Of a stretch of 64,000 nt of DNA, positions 1-12,383 are shown one piece after another (within the stretch, counting starts at the first letter, position 1; each line of letters begins with the position of its first letter). A program made the position numbers and the translations under genes. The DNA is from Odontesthes bonariensis (Eukaryota > Chordata > Actinopteri > Atheriniformes > Atherinopsidae), in assembly GCF_027942865.1 (NCBI RefSeq), contig NC_134525.1:24427657-24491656 (forward strand). Direction: 5' to 3'. Under the pieces are notes generated by a model, which was not told the origin of the DNA, searched no databases, and saw nothing but the letters and a program-made list of their open reading frames with translations.

Positions 1-369
1 CTATCACTGTGGCTGTGGTGCCATTGACTGTGCAAACTCTAGTACATTAGCCTCAGTGTTATCTGTAGTGGGAGCCTGCCTGTCTCAGGCCAGCTCAGGG
101 CACTTCACCTGAATGGCCTTTGTTTCCCTGTGACCCCCCCACCCCCCCTTAGATCAGGGTTGCGGCCTGAAGCCATTCCACCTCGGATAAGACCCTCCTC
201 AGGTTTCTTCACTCCGAGAAAAAAGATGGGGGGAAAAAAGGAGAAAAAGGAGGGAGGAGAAGAGCCACAGTGAGATGTAAAACTGGAGGTCAGAGGCTCA
301 GGTGAGCTTAGAGTGTAGCCTGTCAATCAGATCTTATACAACGCAGCTCAGGGGAGCCTCTCGTTTCCA
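1..369. other. Non-coding sequence with purine-rich patch
   Basis: No gene is recognised. The stretch has a C run near 136-148 and a G/A-only patch around 217-268 on the + strand. The short open frames here are low-complexity (Ser/Phe/Pro-rich) and carry no family signature. Confidence 0.5.
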
Positions 370-490
370 TTTCACTGCCCCCACTCTTCAACCTGTAGCG
401 CTGGGTTCACCTTTATCTGTTTCATAACCCTCAAAATGAACTCAAATTTATCCAGAGTTCTTCTTTCACATATTTTTCCTTTTAGTAATT

Positions 491-515
491 GTGAGAATGC
501 ATGAAGCATTCTCAC
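491..515. repeat. Perfect 10-bp stem hairpin
   Basis: GTGAGAATGC (491-500) is followed by a 5-base loop and its exact reverse complement (506-515). It sits at the left side of the modular repeat, and one arm recurs at 2128-2137. Confidence 0.8.
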
Positions 516-1837
516 TATTAAGTTCCTGTTTCTCTTAATTATTATTCCGTATTCCATATTCTTCCGCCGTTTTTCGGCATTCAAATACTTCAGCATACTT
601 TCAGCTATTTCAACAAATTTGGTATCAAAATGTTCAGCTCTTTCAGCTCTCGATGGGAAATATTTTTTGGTGTTTGTAACTTTTCAACTTTTTAAGATAT
701 TAAGCTTTTTGTTCAACTTTTTTCCCATTGAAACTAATGTTAAATCTTCAAATCCTTTCAAATCCTTTCAAATCCTTCAAATCTTAACTAGTTCAGCATA
801 CTTTCAGCTAGAGACACCATTCAAATTTTAAAATGTTCATAAGACATTCAGCTATTACAAAATGTCTCATCTTTTAAAAATATTCGGCCAATTTTGAAAT
901 ATGACAGTTTAAAAAATATGAAAATTAAGTTCTTCAAATCCTTATCTTGAAATCCTTTCAAATCCTTCAAAACCTTAAAATCTTTTCAAATCGTAACTAG
1001 TTCAGCATACTATCAGCTAGAGACACCATTCAAATTTTAAAATGTTCATAAGACATTCAGCTATTACAAAATGTCTCATCTTTTAAAAATATTCAGCCAA
1101 TTTTGAAATATGACAGTTTAAAAAATATGAAAATGAAGTTCCTTCTTGGATTTTAGAGTGAGACATTCAGCAGTGCTGATAAGTTTCAACTTTTCAAACA
1201 AATTACTGTAACTTTCATACAGTTTAACTGAGAGAAACAAATTATACCTTAAAATGTAGGAAAACTTGTCCTCTTTCAGCCAATGTAACTCTTAAAGAGC
1301 TCACATGGACAGATTTTGAACTATGAGCCTTTAAGCTTGAAGAACTTGTCAAATTTTGAGGAAATCTGCCATTTTTGAATCAGCTTCAAGTGTTTCAAAC
1401 TGCTTCGATTTAAATATAGTTGACTCCACAGATGTAAAAGTACTTTGCTAAGTTCCTCTAAGCCTTCTGCTTCTAATGGTGTTAAAATTATTTTTCTAGC
1501 TGCTCAACTTTTCTCACAAGATGTATTTGAAGTCAGTGTTCGGTGTCATTTCTCTCCCGCGATCGGCGGGCGGCCGTCTCATCTCTCCATATATGTTGTG
1601 TGTGTTCAACCTGCTTCGATTTAAATATAGTTCACTCCACAGATGTAAAAGTACTTTGCTAAGTTCCTCTAAGCCTTCTGCTTCTAACGGTGTTAAAATT
1701 ATCTTTCTAGCTATTCAACTTTTCTCACAAAACGTGTTTGAAGACAGTCAGATTTGTCCCGCGGCTGCAGCAGCTAGCTCTGTGTCTCTCTGTGTAGTCT
1801 TTAAGTAGGTCAAATGCACTTCAGGTGTAACACAACG

Positions 1838-1905
1838 AGATGGCTTAATGGTAACACTACCAGCCTTTCGTGCAGGTGGCCCGGGTTCAATCCCCATAAT
1901 GTCAG
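1838..1905 (+). repeat. tRNA-Glu-like (UUC) module inside a repeat
   Basis: A box A-like TGGCTTAATGGTAA and a box B-like GGGTTCAATCCCC lie at tRNA spacing. Between them ACCAGC and GCAGGT pair (one mismatch) around a 7-base loop CTTTCGT, whose third to fifth bases read TTC, the Glu anticodon, with U33 preserved. The acceptor stem cannot be closed convincingly, and the segment is embedded in the modular repeat. It is best read as the tRNA-derived head of a SINE-like element rather than a working tRNA gene. Confidence 0.55.
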
Positions 1906-2170
1906 ACCACGTTTTATAATTTTTTTATTTTATAATTATTTAAGCATACTTTCAGCATTTTCAACTGTTTCTAGCTTAATTTTATCTTCAAATTCTTCAG
2001 ATCATTTCAAATCCTTCAAATCTTAACTACTTTTGCATACTTTCAGCTAGAGACACCATTCAAATTTTAAAATGTTCAAATCTTTTAGCTTTTTAAGATT
2101 TTTCTTTATTAAGGTAATTCAGCTCATGCATTCTCACAGCTGTTTCGCAGGAACAGCTCTTTCTAGTTGG

Positions 2171-4552
2171 CAGATATTTTGACGTTGAGAATATGTTACA
2201 CTCTATAATAGATAAAATAAGAGAAAGCAGCAGGCAGTAATGTGGAGTATCCCATTTTAGAGAGATTAACAAAAGATAATCATTAGCTTAAATAAGTAAC
2301 AGGTCCCATAAAAAAATAAAGCTATGAAGCCACACCTTGGAACTGTGATAAAGCTCAGTCAGAATGTGGTCAAGACGCTCATGTTTATCCTCCTTGATTG
2401 AACAATTAAGCCTAGGAGCCCAGTAAGCACACTTGTATTGTCTGGAGATTCCAATCTTAATGATGTCACTGGTGGATAAAGACGTCTACGGTCTATAATG
2501 GTTGAGATAAAATCACCTGCCCAAGAGTCAAACCACCATGCCATAGCTGTCTGATGCAATCAGTGAAAATAAAACAATGTGCTCACAAAGGAGCTCAATC
2601 GAGTCCACTTACATTATTTCAGCACCGCTATGATTTCAATTGATCTAATTGCCATTTGCAATTTGGACTGGCGACCTTTAGAATGTTGAAGGAGGAAGAG
2701 AGTATCAGGAGTAGGCTTTAATCCGTTGGTGATGTTGCACATTGCACAGTTAGACTGAGAGTGCGAGCATTCAAACAAACGGCATAAACTGCGAGACTTG
2801 AATTCCCTGTTAGAAAGAAAAAGTCTCTCATTTCATCATATTCCGAAGATTTTCGCTTAGCTGCTCTTCTCCTGGCACATGACATAAATTATCATCAGCG
2901 GCTCTGATTTGTTTATGTTTAGTGCTCAGAGGTTCCCTCCAGGGATAGATAATCAACTGACCAAGGCAGTTTGAAAACGACATTTCCCTTTATTAAAGGG
3001 GGAAAAAAGGTCACGTACAAACTGCAATCTAGTGGGAGATGTTTTCAACTGACTCACAGGAATGACAGCTGATTAATTGAAATATTTCTCAGATATATAA
3101 AATGCTGCTGTAACGGCTCTGGTATTGGTAATTGCACTGGTACAACAGATAAGGCAGTTGTTTCTTTAGAGGTTGAAATTTGACACAAAATTAGTGATTA
3201 TTTCCTCTCTTTCTTCACGAAAATGAAAGCATGAAACTAGTTCAGAGATTTACGTCTCCACAACTTTGTATTTTGATGCTACATAGACCAAATCCATGAC
3301 ACAGTATTTCCCATGATATATCGAGACATTGGCACGAGAAAGAAAAACCTTATTTCGTTTTGGAGGCAGGGCACTTTCCCTCTTTTGTCATGAATGTTGG
3401 TGCGCCTCCCTCTCTTAGAAAACCCTAATACTGGGACACTTTAGGAGCACCTTCTTCTGCTAAATATGTTGTTCATTATCAAATCTAATTAATTATTCAG
3501 CGAGAGATGATATGCCTATGAGTGCTTTAAAGAGGGAGGTTGAAGCTTGTCGAAATGAGGAGGCGATCCGCTCCGTAGAGAGACGGAGGGGTGGGAAGCT
3601 TGCAGCAGATAAGGTCATCAATGTCCCACTATCTGGCTTTGGGGAACCTGATTGTTTCTCCCACTGACACGTATTTACACAAACACCACCCACCCAACAG
3701 TGTAGTCATGCCCCCAGCTCATCGCAGATGTTTACCAGAGAGCTTTGAATAATTTCTGTATGCCAGTAACTGTTCCCCTAATCATGTATGTCTGACAGTA
3801 TCCAATGTAAACCCAGTGTGCAGTCTAGATTAATGCTGTAAATACAGACAGTGTTTACATAAATAAACATGTCTTAATCAGACTGCTAATGAGCAGTATG
3901 GAATGCTCAGGGTAGCTCACCAGGAGCATCACTCAGCCTCTGATGTGCATACCGAGAAGGTTTGATCAGTGGCCGCCAAGAACGAGTTGCAAGCTCCACA
4001 AGGTCATTTGTGTTTCACACATCTGCTACCTCTCTGCCTCTTCGTCTCTCACCTTCTGGATATGGTTTCCCACTTCCCCACTTCTATCTTATCATTTTCA
4101 GACTCTCACTCTTTCTTTCCTTCTGTCTTGCGGTCATCCTTGCCCTTGCCATCTGTTTCACAGTTTGCCACGCATGGAAACAAAGGGAGGTAGGGACAGG
4201 GAAACAGAGATGGTGCTATGCAGAGAATAAGTGGTGGAGCAAAGCACGGAGAGTGCACTGTGCATTCTTTTGTAGACATTTCTAGACCATGTGGAGCCAC
4301 GTTCTGAGACGTATCAACCTCTCAGTTCATCTGGGCCACAAAAGCTTTTTCCTTACTTTCAACTTACTATATCTTTCTTTCTAATTACACAGAAGGACAA
4401 ATAAACACGAACAATTTTATAAATGTCTCTTTTTTTTCCGGGTTAGTTGTTCCTTTTAGACTCAATCTTTTTGCTAAGATAAGCTGGGAGCCATACAATC
4501 ACAGATAAGAATACTATGTATCTCCTCATTTGACTCTTGGCAAGAAAGAGAA
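2171..4552. other. Non-coding, no recognised feature
   Basis: AT-rich unique-looking sequence. Open frames are short, lack family signatures and have no convincing splice context. I see no RNA gene or element ends. Confidence 0.4.
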
Positions 4553-4875
4553 CTCATCCATCCATTTTCTATACTCACTTGATCCAACTCAGGGTTGCGG
4601 GGGGGGCTTGCTAGCCCAGCTGTTAATGGGTGAAAGGCAGGGTACACATCCATCACAGGGCCACATAGAGACAAACAACCATGCACGATCACACTCACTC
4701 CTAGGCTCAAATTGGAGACACCAATTAACCTAACGTGCATGTTTTTTGGGGTCATTGGGAGGAAGCCGGAGGACCCGGAGAGAACCCACATAAACATTTT
4801 GAAAACATGCAACCTCCATACAGAAAGGCCCCAGCTGGGATTTGAACCAGAAACCTTCTTGATGTGATGGGGATG
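4553..4875 (+). repeat. Fish interspersed repeat, copy 1
   Basis: The segment begins with a CATCCATCCATTTTCTATAC-like start. It continues with the familiar fish repeat blocks 'aggcagggtacac', 'catcacagggccac', 'caattaacct..cgtgcatg', 'gggaggaagccggag.acccggagagaaccca' and 'gaaccagaaaccttcttg'. These blocks are widespread in teleost genomes. I infer a retroposon 3' region but do not assign a clade. A second copy in the same orientation lies at 5637-5862. Confidence 0.75.
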
Positions 4876-5636
4876 CCCCAGTTCAGCTCATTCAAGCAAA
4901 AACGTTTTGATATGTAAAATGTTTTTATATTCATATTGACATTTGAGCATAAATTTGGAGATGTATGGAAGTTATTAAATACTTCGAACTAATGCTGGGA
5001 ATTCACATAATATCATCAGACATAAGACTGTACTGAGGTTATGCCTGTGAGACGCAAAAAGACAGCTGAGTCAATGAGCACGGACTCTTTCACTGGCTTG
5101 AAAAGAAAAAAATGTGGAAAATATGTAATTGACTGCACCAACAAATTCAGCAAGAGGGCAATGCTATCTTTTCAAGGACTTCTAAAGAGTAAAAATGGAT
5201 AACTGTGACACAACATTTAAATTTCAAATGTTCCATCTTCAATGTATAGATGGATCAGTGAAGTAGGTACATAACCTAATTTTATAGTATATTGATCAAC
5301 TCAGGTGAAACAAAACTATTACAAAACTGTAATGTACATATTTCTTTATATTACTATTCTCTCTCTTTTTGGCAACATCGCCATTGGAATAGTGTGTACA
5401 AATGCACAAGAGAGTCCACAACAGAAATATCATACTGTCGCCAGCTTTGCACATTGCAAAATTAATATAAAGTGATTCCAATTGGAGTGCAGAGCAGCGG
5501 GATGTGCAGCTTTGTTTTATTCACTGCTTGCCAGGTAATGTCTGTCGGAGTTTGAAGTATGCAAACATATTGGACACAAGCACATGACAAATTCCAGCTT
5601 GACCCCTGGACATAGCTGGAATAAATATCTCTTAAA
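4876..5636. other. Non-coding spacer between repeat copies
   Basis: AT-rich sequence between the two copies of the interspersed repeat. Nothing recognisable is present. Confidence 0.4.
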
Positions 5637-5862
5637 CAGGTCCCAAGTCCATCACAGGGCCACACAGAGAAAAACGAGACAAACAACCACACACACGCTC
5701 ACACTCACTCCTAAGGACAATTTTTAACCTGATATGCATGTTTTTGGACAGTGGGAGGAAGATGGAGTACCCGGAGAGAACCCACGCATACACGGGGAGA
5801 ACATGCAGACTCCACACTGAAAGGCCCCAGCCGGGAGTTGAACCTGGAACCTCATTAATATT
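5637..5862 (+). repeat. Fish interspersed repeat, copy 2 (truncated 5')
   Basis: This copy shares with copy 1 the blocks 'catcacagggccacacagag', 'cacactcactcct', 'tgcatgtttttggacagtgg', 'acccggagagaacccacgc' and 'gaaaggccccagccgggagt'. It starts about 90 bases into copy 1 and is diverged from it, so it is an independent insertion or an old duplication. Confidence 0.7.
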
Positions 5863-6127
5863 CCAGGAAAATTCACAAAGCAACGCCTGAAAGTATTTGA
5901 AAGTCTGGCGGCCAAGTCCAAAACTGTCATTGTGGTTGTTTAAAGATTGTTTACTACCAACAGTTCTTATTCTAGTCAAACTAGTGAATAAAGATTTAAT
6001 GAAATACACCTTTTCTCCACCTCCACTGTGATATATGATATATGTAAGCACAGTTGTGACTCGTGAGACGGTTAAATGTTTCAAATTTTTTCCTTTTCTA
6101 TTGTGGTCTCAAACAAGCTTTTTCCCA

Positions 6128-6212
6128 TCACCCCTGGGATGTATTACAGTGGTAAAACATTTGACTTGTAAACATGGGGATCTGGATTACAAAAACAGGT
6201 GACTGGTGCAAT
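6128..6212 (+). repeat. Degenerate tRNA-Cys-like sequence
   Basis: CAGTGGTAAAACATTTGACT followed by GGGGATCTGGATTACAAAAA resembles the D-arm to T-arm stretch of a vertebrate tRNA-Cys (CAGTGGTAGAGCATTTGACT with a GGTTCAAAT box B). Box B is degraded, the Cys anticodon is lost (TGTAAAC in the loop) and no acceptor stem closes. It is a pseudogene or a SINE head. Confidence 0.45.
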
Positions 6213-9200
6213 TTATTCATCCCTTCAAAAGGTCGATTATAAACCTAATATGTATATATTTGGAGAAGACTTTAAATGTTAAGTCATTTTATGTACAAAT
6301 TTCACTTACCGAACATAGAACTCTGTAAGCTACGGAACTCTAGCTAACATATAGCCCTCATGCAAACTGTAAACCAAAAATGAGGGATATTTGATAGCTT
6401 TTCACATGATCAATTTGCTCTAAAACTGTTCAATAAAAGTCTTGCTCAGAAATCCAGTATAGCGGACATCAAGTCCATAAAATCCACATTTTGGCACGAC
6501 CAATTGTCTGTGTGGGTGGTAGAAATCCATTTGCCTCTGTTTCCTTTTTAGAATTGTGTAAAAAGAAAACTCCAATCTGTCGGTACAGTTGATTCCACAA
6601 CAGCTCTTTACCATTTTGGAATGGTGGGATTTAGGTGGAATAGGATGGACCGAAAGACAGCATGAAGAGTAATGACATGAGTTAGTTTGCAGAACTTGCT
6701 CTCTCTTCCCGGCCAGTGGAAATGAAAGCAAACAAGTATATCTCCTTTATAAGAGACAATACATTTTTTAACAAAACTATTTATTTTGATTAGATGCAGT
6801 TTGACTAGATTTGATGCAGTAGGATTCAGTTCTTAAGATTTCTGTGACATCGATATTTAGTTTCCCTTTTGAATGAGAGGTATTTTTCTTAATTTAGTCA
6901 AATGTTAATGGAATAACAAGAGATGTATTTTCGCCCCTTCGTGGCATAAGAGAAAATGTATTGCTTCACTTCATTCTTTACTTTGATGTAGATATCAGGC
7001 TCACATTTTTCAGTAAAATGCTGTCTTGTTGGTCCTTTTTTGCCTCAATTCTAATGTATGTACAGCATCATATCACAAAGGCAGTCACACTCAACCAGAC
7101 TGAGGTTGTAAATCCTCAGCAATGATACAGACAATAGATAGTGTGATTACCTTTCACTTCACCAAGTTGTGTCTAAGTTGTGATTTGAAAAAGTCTCCTC
7201 AATCTATCTTGTTTTTTTGTATCTGCTGCCAGCTTTGTCAGCATCCAGGCATTCACCATTACGTACTATTCTTATCAGTATACTTTACACCCCGGAGGTA
7301 TGACCATTCTGTGCCAGCTGGTCAGATTCAACGTTGTAGTTAACACATTGACCACTCACTGACCGTATCGCACCACCGTGTGTAACAATAATGATGGGCA
7401 AGTGTGAAAGAAAGTGCAAGAAAGAACCAGATGGCAAGTATACCTGCCGTGGTGCTATTCATAAGTGGCTCCAGCCGCACAGGGCTTTTCTCTGGTTACA
7501 TGCACGAGTTAAAAAAAAAAAATCCGTCCTTTGTATTATGTGGGTAAGTGTGTGGAGAAAGACAGCTTGTCAGGTACACCGCCATAGCTATAATGTGTAA
7601 GTGTGTGTGTGTGTGTTCCCCGAGCAAAAGAACTCTCTCTGGGCTCGCTTACCTTTCTGGATAAAGAGAACAAGTTGTATGCTGTTTTATGAGAGGGGAG
7701 ATAAATCTGACTGGCGTGTCAAATATCAGGAGTCATAACAGCCAAAAGCAGGCACAGCCAGATTCTTGTCGCATCGGATGGCTGAAAACTCCAAACAATC
7801 ACAAGAAACGCATACACACACTCACGCACTTGGCTCAGGGACAAGTAGCCAACAGCAGTTCTTTGGCTGGAGGAGAATGGTGCAGGACCTCTTTGTGGAG
7901 GCAAAGTTTTAATTAGCAAGGCTCGAGGTAGAGCTGCTTTTCTCAGAATGTTTGTGATGGGATGTTAAAGATTCACATCACTGCTTAGCAACCTCTTTTC
8001 AACTTCACTGTTTATTTCAGAAAACATAAGTCGACCGTTTTGAACAAAACATATTTTCACACAACTAAAAGAAAATTTTATTTTTGATGTCGTCCATGTA
8101 AATATCAATCATTTTCAGTCACTTAAACATTCAAACTTTTATTGTTTTTTTTTTCTAGTGACGGCAGTCAAAATAAATGTCTTCCCTTTGGTCTGGAAAC
8201 TATGAATCTCCAAAGCATCAAATATTCCCAAGTTCAAAAAATTTGACCAATGATTCGCGATTATTATTAAGCATTAGAACTATTTTATCGGAAAGAAAAT
8301 ATCCAAAGCAGAACTTGTGCTTCGGCTAAATTTTGTAAAAAATAAAATAAAATAAATCCCCTAATTTCTAGAGAATGTTCTTGATCTATTATAAAATGAT
8401 ATTGAATTTCTGAATAGCCAACAAGTCTCTGGATATTTTGATTCAAAGGTCAGTGACCAAAAAAAAGATATTCAGTAAGTCTGCAGCTGTACATGGTGAT
8501 ATTAGTTATGTACTGGAATTCCTTGCAAACCAAAAGTTGTTCTTAATGGTTTTTAACTGATTTATTAAATATATTGTTTTTCAACTATTAGCAAGCTGTG
8601 GATTGCAACTCATTATTCCTTTGTTCAATGTGTCCCATCAGAAAATGGAACAAATGAGTGTTGTTTTCCTAACAACTGAATATTCACAATTTAAAAATCA
8701 GAAGGAACATCTTTGCAGGTTCAGTAGGCCCATGTTGTCAAAAAATCTTCCCCAAATGAAGTAGTTTTCAGGCAGATTTGCTCTAGACTGCAGAATGCTC
8801 TCAGACAATACTAGATTCTCTAAGTTTATCATTTTCACTCTACACTCGCACAGAGGGATAGAGGCTGTGAGGAAGGATTTACGGGGGTCGCCTGTCCTCC
8901 CAGCAGTAGGCTGATTGGAAGGGCCGGCTGTGTTTGTTAAGGTAATGGGCCCTAGGTGAGTTAATTCACAGGGTACATGCTGTATGATCTGTCACCTCAG
9001 GAGTACTCCAATGGAAAAAAAGAAGTTGCTGATGGGGGCTGGAACTTGGGGGGGAGTAGGCGGGTGGAGGTGGTTGTACAGCTCTCTCCAAAATCCCCTC
9101 AGCCTTGCTCCATCTCCTCCAGCTCCACCTGAAAGTGATTACTAGGCCAGCCGTGAGCAAACAAGCCCCATATGGAGGGCCTATAGTGGGGCTGAGGCTG

Positions 9201-11019
9201 GAGCCTGGGGAGCCCTCCTCCACCTCTTTGGAGAGAAGAGGCCTGAGCAAACATAGCTAATAAAGTCTTAACAAGCAGCCCCGGGTTAGCATGAGCCTGC
9301 TAAATGCCACCGAGGCTCTTGGAATTGTGTCCAGCAGATTGGCTAAATCTCCTTGAAGCTTTGCTTTACAAGATAAAGTGACATTAGCATATCTCTGTCT
9401 CACCATCTTTGAGGTAAGTCCAGTATCTGGCAAGCAGTCACACTTGTGGGCTTCTTTTCTTTCGACAGCAGCACTTGATTCTGACAGACAGCAAGGGGCT
9501 TTAAACTGAACACATTAACTTTGGATCTTGACATGATTGTGTGGATTTCATTCATTGGTCACAGAGTGTTTCTTTAAGGCCTTGGTTTTGGGGAGATATT
9601 TTCTCACAGCATGCAGTGGAGCTTTGTAAACAGGAGATGAGTGCACTTCCTCGGAGTAAATCATTATCTGCGTGCAGAACAGACTCTACGCCCTGTGTTA
9701 GCCATATCTATCCTCCTTCCATAGCCCTCCCACACTGTGACCAGTACCTTACCCTCACTCCCTTTTTTATTATGTGTCCTTTTTCACACATCTCAAATTT
9801 CCGTGTTTATTATTGGGAAAATATCCCACCATCCATCCTGTGCACAAACACACACTCGCATACCTCTGTGGCGCTGGCAAGTCCAACTCTGGTTTCCTAA
9901 TCAAAAGCAAACAACCATTAAGAAAGCTCCTTCCTTGTTATCTTATGCAAGTCACTTGATTAATCTGTGTTCTCCAGTTTAAAAAAAAAAAAAAAAAAGA
10001 CTGCCTCACATGATAAAGACCTGGCTCTACTCCAAACACAATACCAAAAATCTTCAATTCCACCATACCTGACCTCAACACAGAGTGTTGTATTATGTTT
10101 AGATGTGTGGAAAAAATGGAAGAAAGCCACTGTTTTCTCACCCTGAGCTCGCATCGTTGGACCACAAATTTACATTTTAGCGCTCGAGCTCTTGAGGAGT
10201 TTTCTGTGTGTGCGAGCATGCAGGCATGTACACAGTGGAGAACAAAACTTCTACTTAAATACACATCTCTCTTGTTGTTCAAACTAAGATCTGGTTTCCG
10301 AACAGATGCGCTGATCACATGTCTAGCCTTGCCTTTTCTTATTTCATCAGATAATGATAGCAATGAACCAACAATCCAATTTCAATTACAACATCTGTCG
10401 AGTGGATCTGAGCATAAAAACATTTCTCTAATATCAAAGACAACATTATCCTGTGCAGCATATTGGAATAATGTCTGAATAAGGTAAGTCAAACTTCTGA
10501 GAGACAATTACAAATAATTACTTTTTATATTGCGTGCAATGTTTGGAGAGAGCACGTCTTAGCCCTTGCAGCAAATTCTGCTCTTGGGAGAAAAAGCTTT
10601 TGTGCTTTTGCAGAGAGACAAGTAGATGAGTGAAGAGGAAAACACCAAAAAGTGGGTATCATTAGAAAGTGCTCATGAGATATCAAAAACAAAAGTGCAT
10701 AATGTGCAGCAGAACATCTTCTAAACTAAGTTTCCATTTGTATTTCTTTACGGAATTTTGTTTTCTGCTTATATGTGTGACAACTACAGCTGGTGGAGTC
10801 TTTGGGCAGATTGAAATGTAGCAATACATGACATCTTGAGCTCAGCGGGTGTGTGTGAAATTGGATTATCTCTGAATATGCCTCTTTCTGAAGTGTTATG
10901 AACCAAAAAGTATACAAAAACAAAGTACAGCTCATTTTTACTTGAGTAAATGTAGTTTTTACAAGTGACTGAAAAATCGAATGTGTTTTTAAACCCGACA
11001 GGAATCCATAAAGTCTGAT

Positions 11020-11021
<2 letters not shown>
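6213..11021. other. Non-coding region upstream of fzd8
   Basis: No gene is recognised in about 4.8 kb. Short A/T runs occur (for example the A run near 9981-9998) and a short (TG)n near 7597-7614. A stretch of balanced composition near 9240-9480 could be a conserved non-coding element, which is a guess from composition only. Confidence 0.4.
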
Positions 11022-11110
<89 letters not shown>

Positions 11111-11117
11111 GTGTATG
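11022..11117 (+). repeat. (GT)n microsatellite
   Basis: An almost uninterrupted GT repeat of about 95 bases ends with a GC interruption and GTGTGTATG. It lies about 0.85 kb upstream of the fzd8 promoter region. Length this great is typically polymorphic, and alternating purine-pyrimidine sequence can adopt Z-DNA. Confidence 0.95.
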
Positions 11118-11860
11118 TAAATGCTACACAGTTATTTCAGGCATTTTGTACTTTGTAAATCCGTTCAGGAAGTTGTCTACACACCAAATTCAATGAATGC
11201 ACACTCCACAGAAAGATTTTACAGCCAAGTTACAGGAAATTTTTCAGAACCTAAATTGTGGGAGGAAAAAGCATTTACTGTCACGTCACTGAGATCCAAG
11301 TCAGACTCCGCCGGCATGTTAACACTTATGGGGGCTTTGCCATCCTTTCAGTGCGGCTTGGTCTTTGCCTCGCGCAATTACGCCTCCCGCGGAGCTCTGT
11401 GCAGGCGTTAAACGAAACATTAGCACCTCATTTGAAATATAAAACAGTGTTTCAAGAGGACAGACAGCTCCCTGGGCAGCCTTATCATGCGCAAATTAGC
11501 CAATTTACCAAACTGGCCCCAGTCTTACAGAAACAGTAATCTGTTTGGTGTATGTTAAGTGAAGTTACATTTTTACTTAAGTTGATTATGATAAGAAATG
11601 TAAGTTAATATTCCTTTTTTTATTGCTGCTGTTAGTAGAACTGTTATAACAGCTGATTTGATACCACGCAGAAAATCGTATAACACAAAGTATAATCTTA
11701 ACATGTGTGTTTTTAAAAATGTTAGTGATTAATTTGTCTCGTGACGTAATTGATCGATCAGAAAGGATCATTAATAAGTGAATATTTTCTTCCTCCACGC
11801 AGCCATCCTGGACTTTTGAGCCGCACAAACTGTCAACAATTGTATGATCATGATCCATAT
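11118..11860. other. fzd8 proximal upstream sequence
   Basis: Non-coding. The part around 11280-11530 is of balanced composition with CpG-containing runs (for example 'cgcgcaattacgcctcccgcgg' near 11371-11391) and is a plausible proximal enhancer of fzd8. No protein or RNA feature is seen. Confidence 0.35.
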
Positions 11861-11871
11861 AAGTAAACATT

Positions 11872-11990
11872 GATTGACTGGCGGGGAAGCACCGCCTCTG
11901 CCGCTCTGTGATTGGAGGAGCGGCACCGGGGGTGTCTCCGGCCAGGCTCCAGTATATATGAGCACCCCTTGGCCGACAGGCTGATGATTT
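11872..11990 (+). promoter_or_regulatory. fzd8: fzd8 core promoter with TATA and inverted CCAAT
   Basis: A TATATA box at 11953-11958 follows a GC-rich stretch (11880-11950) that holds ATTGG (inverted CCAAT) at 11911-11915. Initiation about 30 bases downstream, near 11983, would give a leader of about 400 nt before the ATG at 12384. The transcription start itself is inferred. Confidence 0.55.
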
Positions 11991-12028
11991 GTATGGGAAC
12001 CAGGATTGAGATAGGACGAACGGAGTGA

Positions 12029-12034
12029 ATGTAG
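12029..12034 (+). promoter_or_regulatory. Minimal start-stop uORF (ATG TAG) in fzd8 leader
   Basis: An ATG at 12029-12031 is followed at once by TAG. The preceding triplet is a TGA (12026-12028) that ends a possible 14-codon uORF starting at 11984, if transcription begins upstream of that ATG. Start-stop elements can stall ribosomes and reduce downstream translation in other genes. The effect here is inferred. Confidence 0.4.
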
Positions 12035-12294
12035 TCGTTGTGTTTTGAAGGAAGAAAGGAGGCCCACATTTTTCTGTTTGCATCGATCGGACAGCCGCGT
12101 CTGGGTTTTTTTGTTAACAGACTGTCTAAGGATACTAAGAGAGCTTCCACAAAAAGAGCTAAATTATCCTCTCAGCCATCTTTATTGCCTTTCGCCGCCC
12201 TGAAGGCTGTTTTCTCTCCTGCTCCTCCTCAACTCAAAGTAAACACGGCTTGCACGTTACGTGCAACTCCGTGCAACATCCCGAGAGAGGCGAG

Positions 12295-12318
12295 ATGGGC
12301 TCGGTGCGCAACATCTAA
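12295..12318 (+). promoter_or_regulatory. Seven-codon uORF in fzd8 leader
   Basis: The ATG at 12295 has a strong context (G at -3, G at +4). It encodes M-G-S-V-R-N-I and stops at 12316-12318, 65 bases before the fzd8 start. It could dampen translation of the receptor, and whether it does is untested. Confidence 0.45.
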
Positions 12319-12383
12319 CCGGACTGGGGGGTTTGTATCTGTTAGTACCAGAGCAGTAGTGGGGGGCACGAGTCGCCGGAGAC

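Larger units (their letters stand above)
370..2170. repeat. Modular interspersed repeat with internal duplications
   Basis: The segment is built from repeated modules. A module containing TCAGCTAGAGACACCATTCA and the following TTTTAAAATG occurs near 805, 1014 and 2044. The first two copies extend through about 130 further matching bases (to roughly 935 and 1135). A different module of about 140 bases starting near TGCTTCGATTTAAATATAGT occurs at about 1400 and again at about 1610. A perfect hairpin (stems 491-500 and 506-515, loop 501-505) lies near the left end, and the same 10-mer GCATTCTCAC recurs at 2128-2137 near the right end, which may mark element boundaries. A tRNA-like segment sits near 1840-1905. 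No transposase or reverse transcriptase is visible, so it is non-autonomous. The class is unknown. Confidence 0.7.

Noticed and set aside
1838-1905. Functional tRNA-Glu gene
   Set aside because: Box A and B and the anticodon loop are present, but the acceptor stem does not close and the sequence is part of a repeat.
11586-12150. Three overlapping - strand frames opposite the fzd8 promoter and leader
   Set aside because: They shadow GC-rich promoter sequence, have no family signature and no splice or start support.
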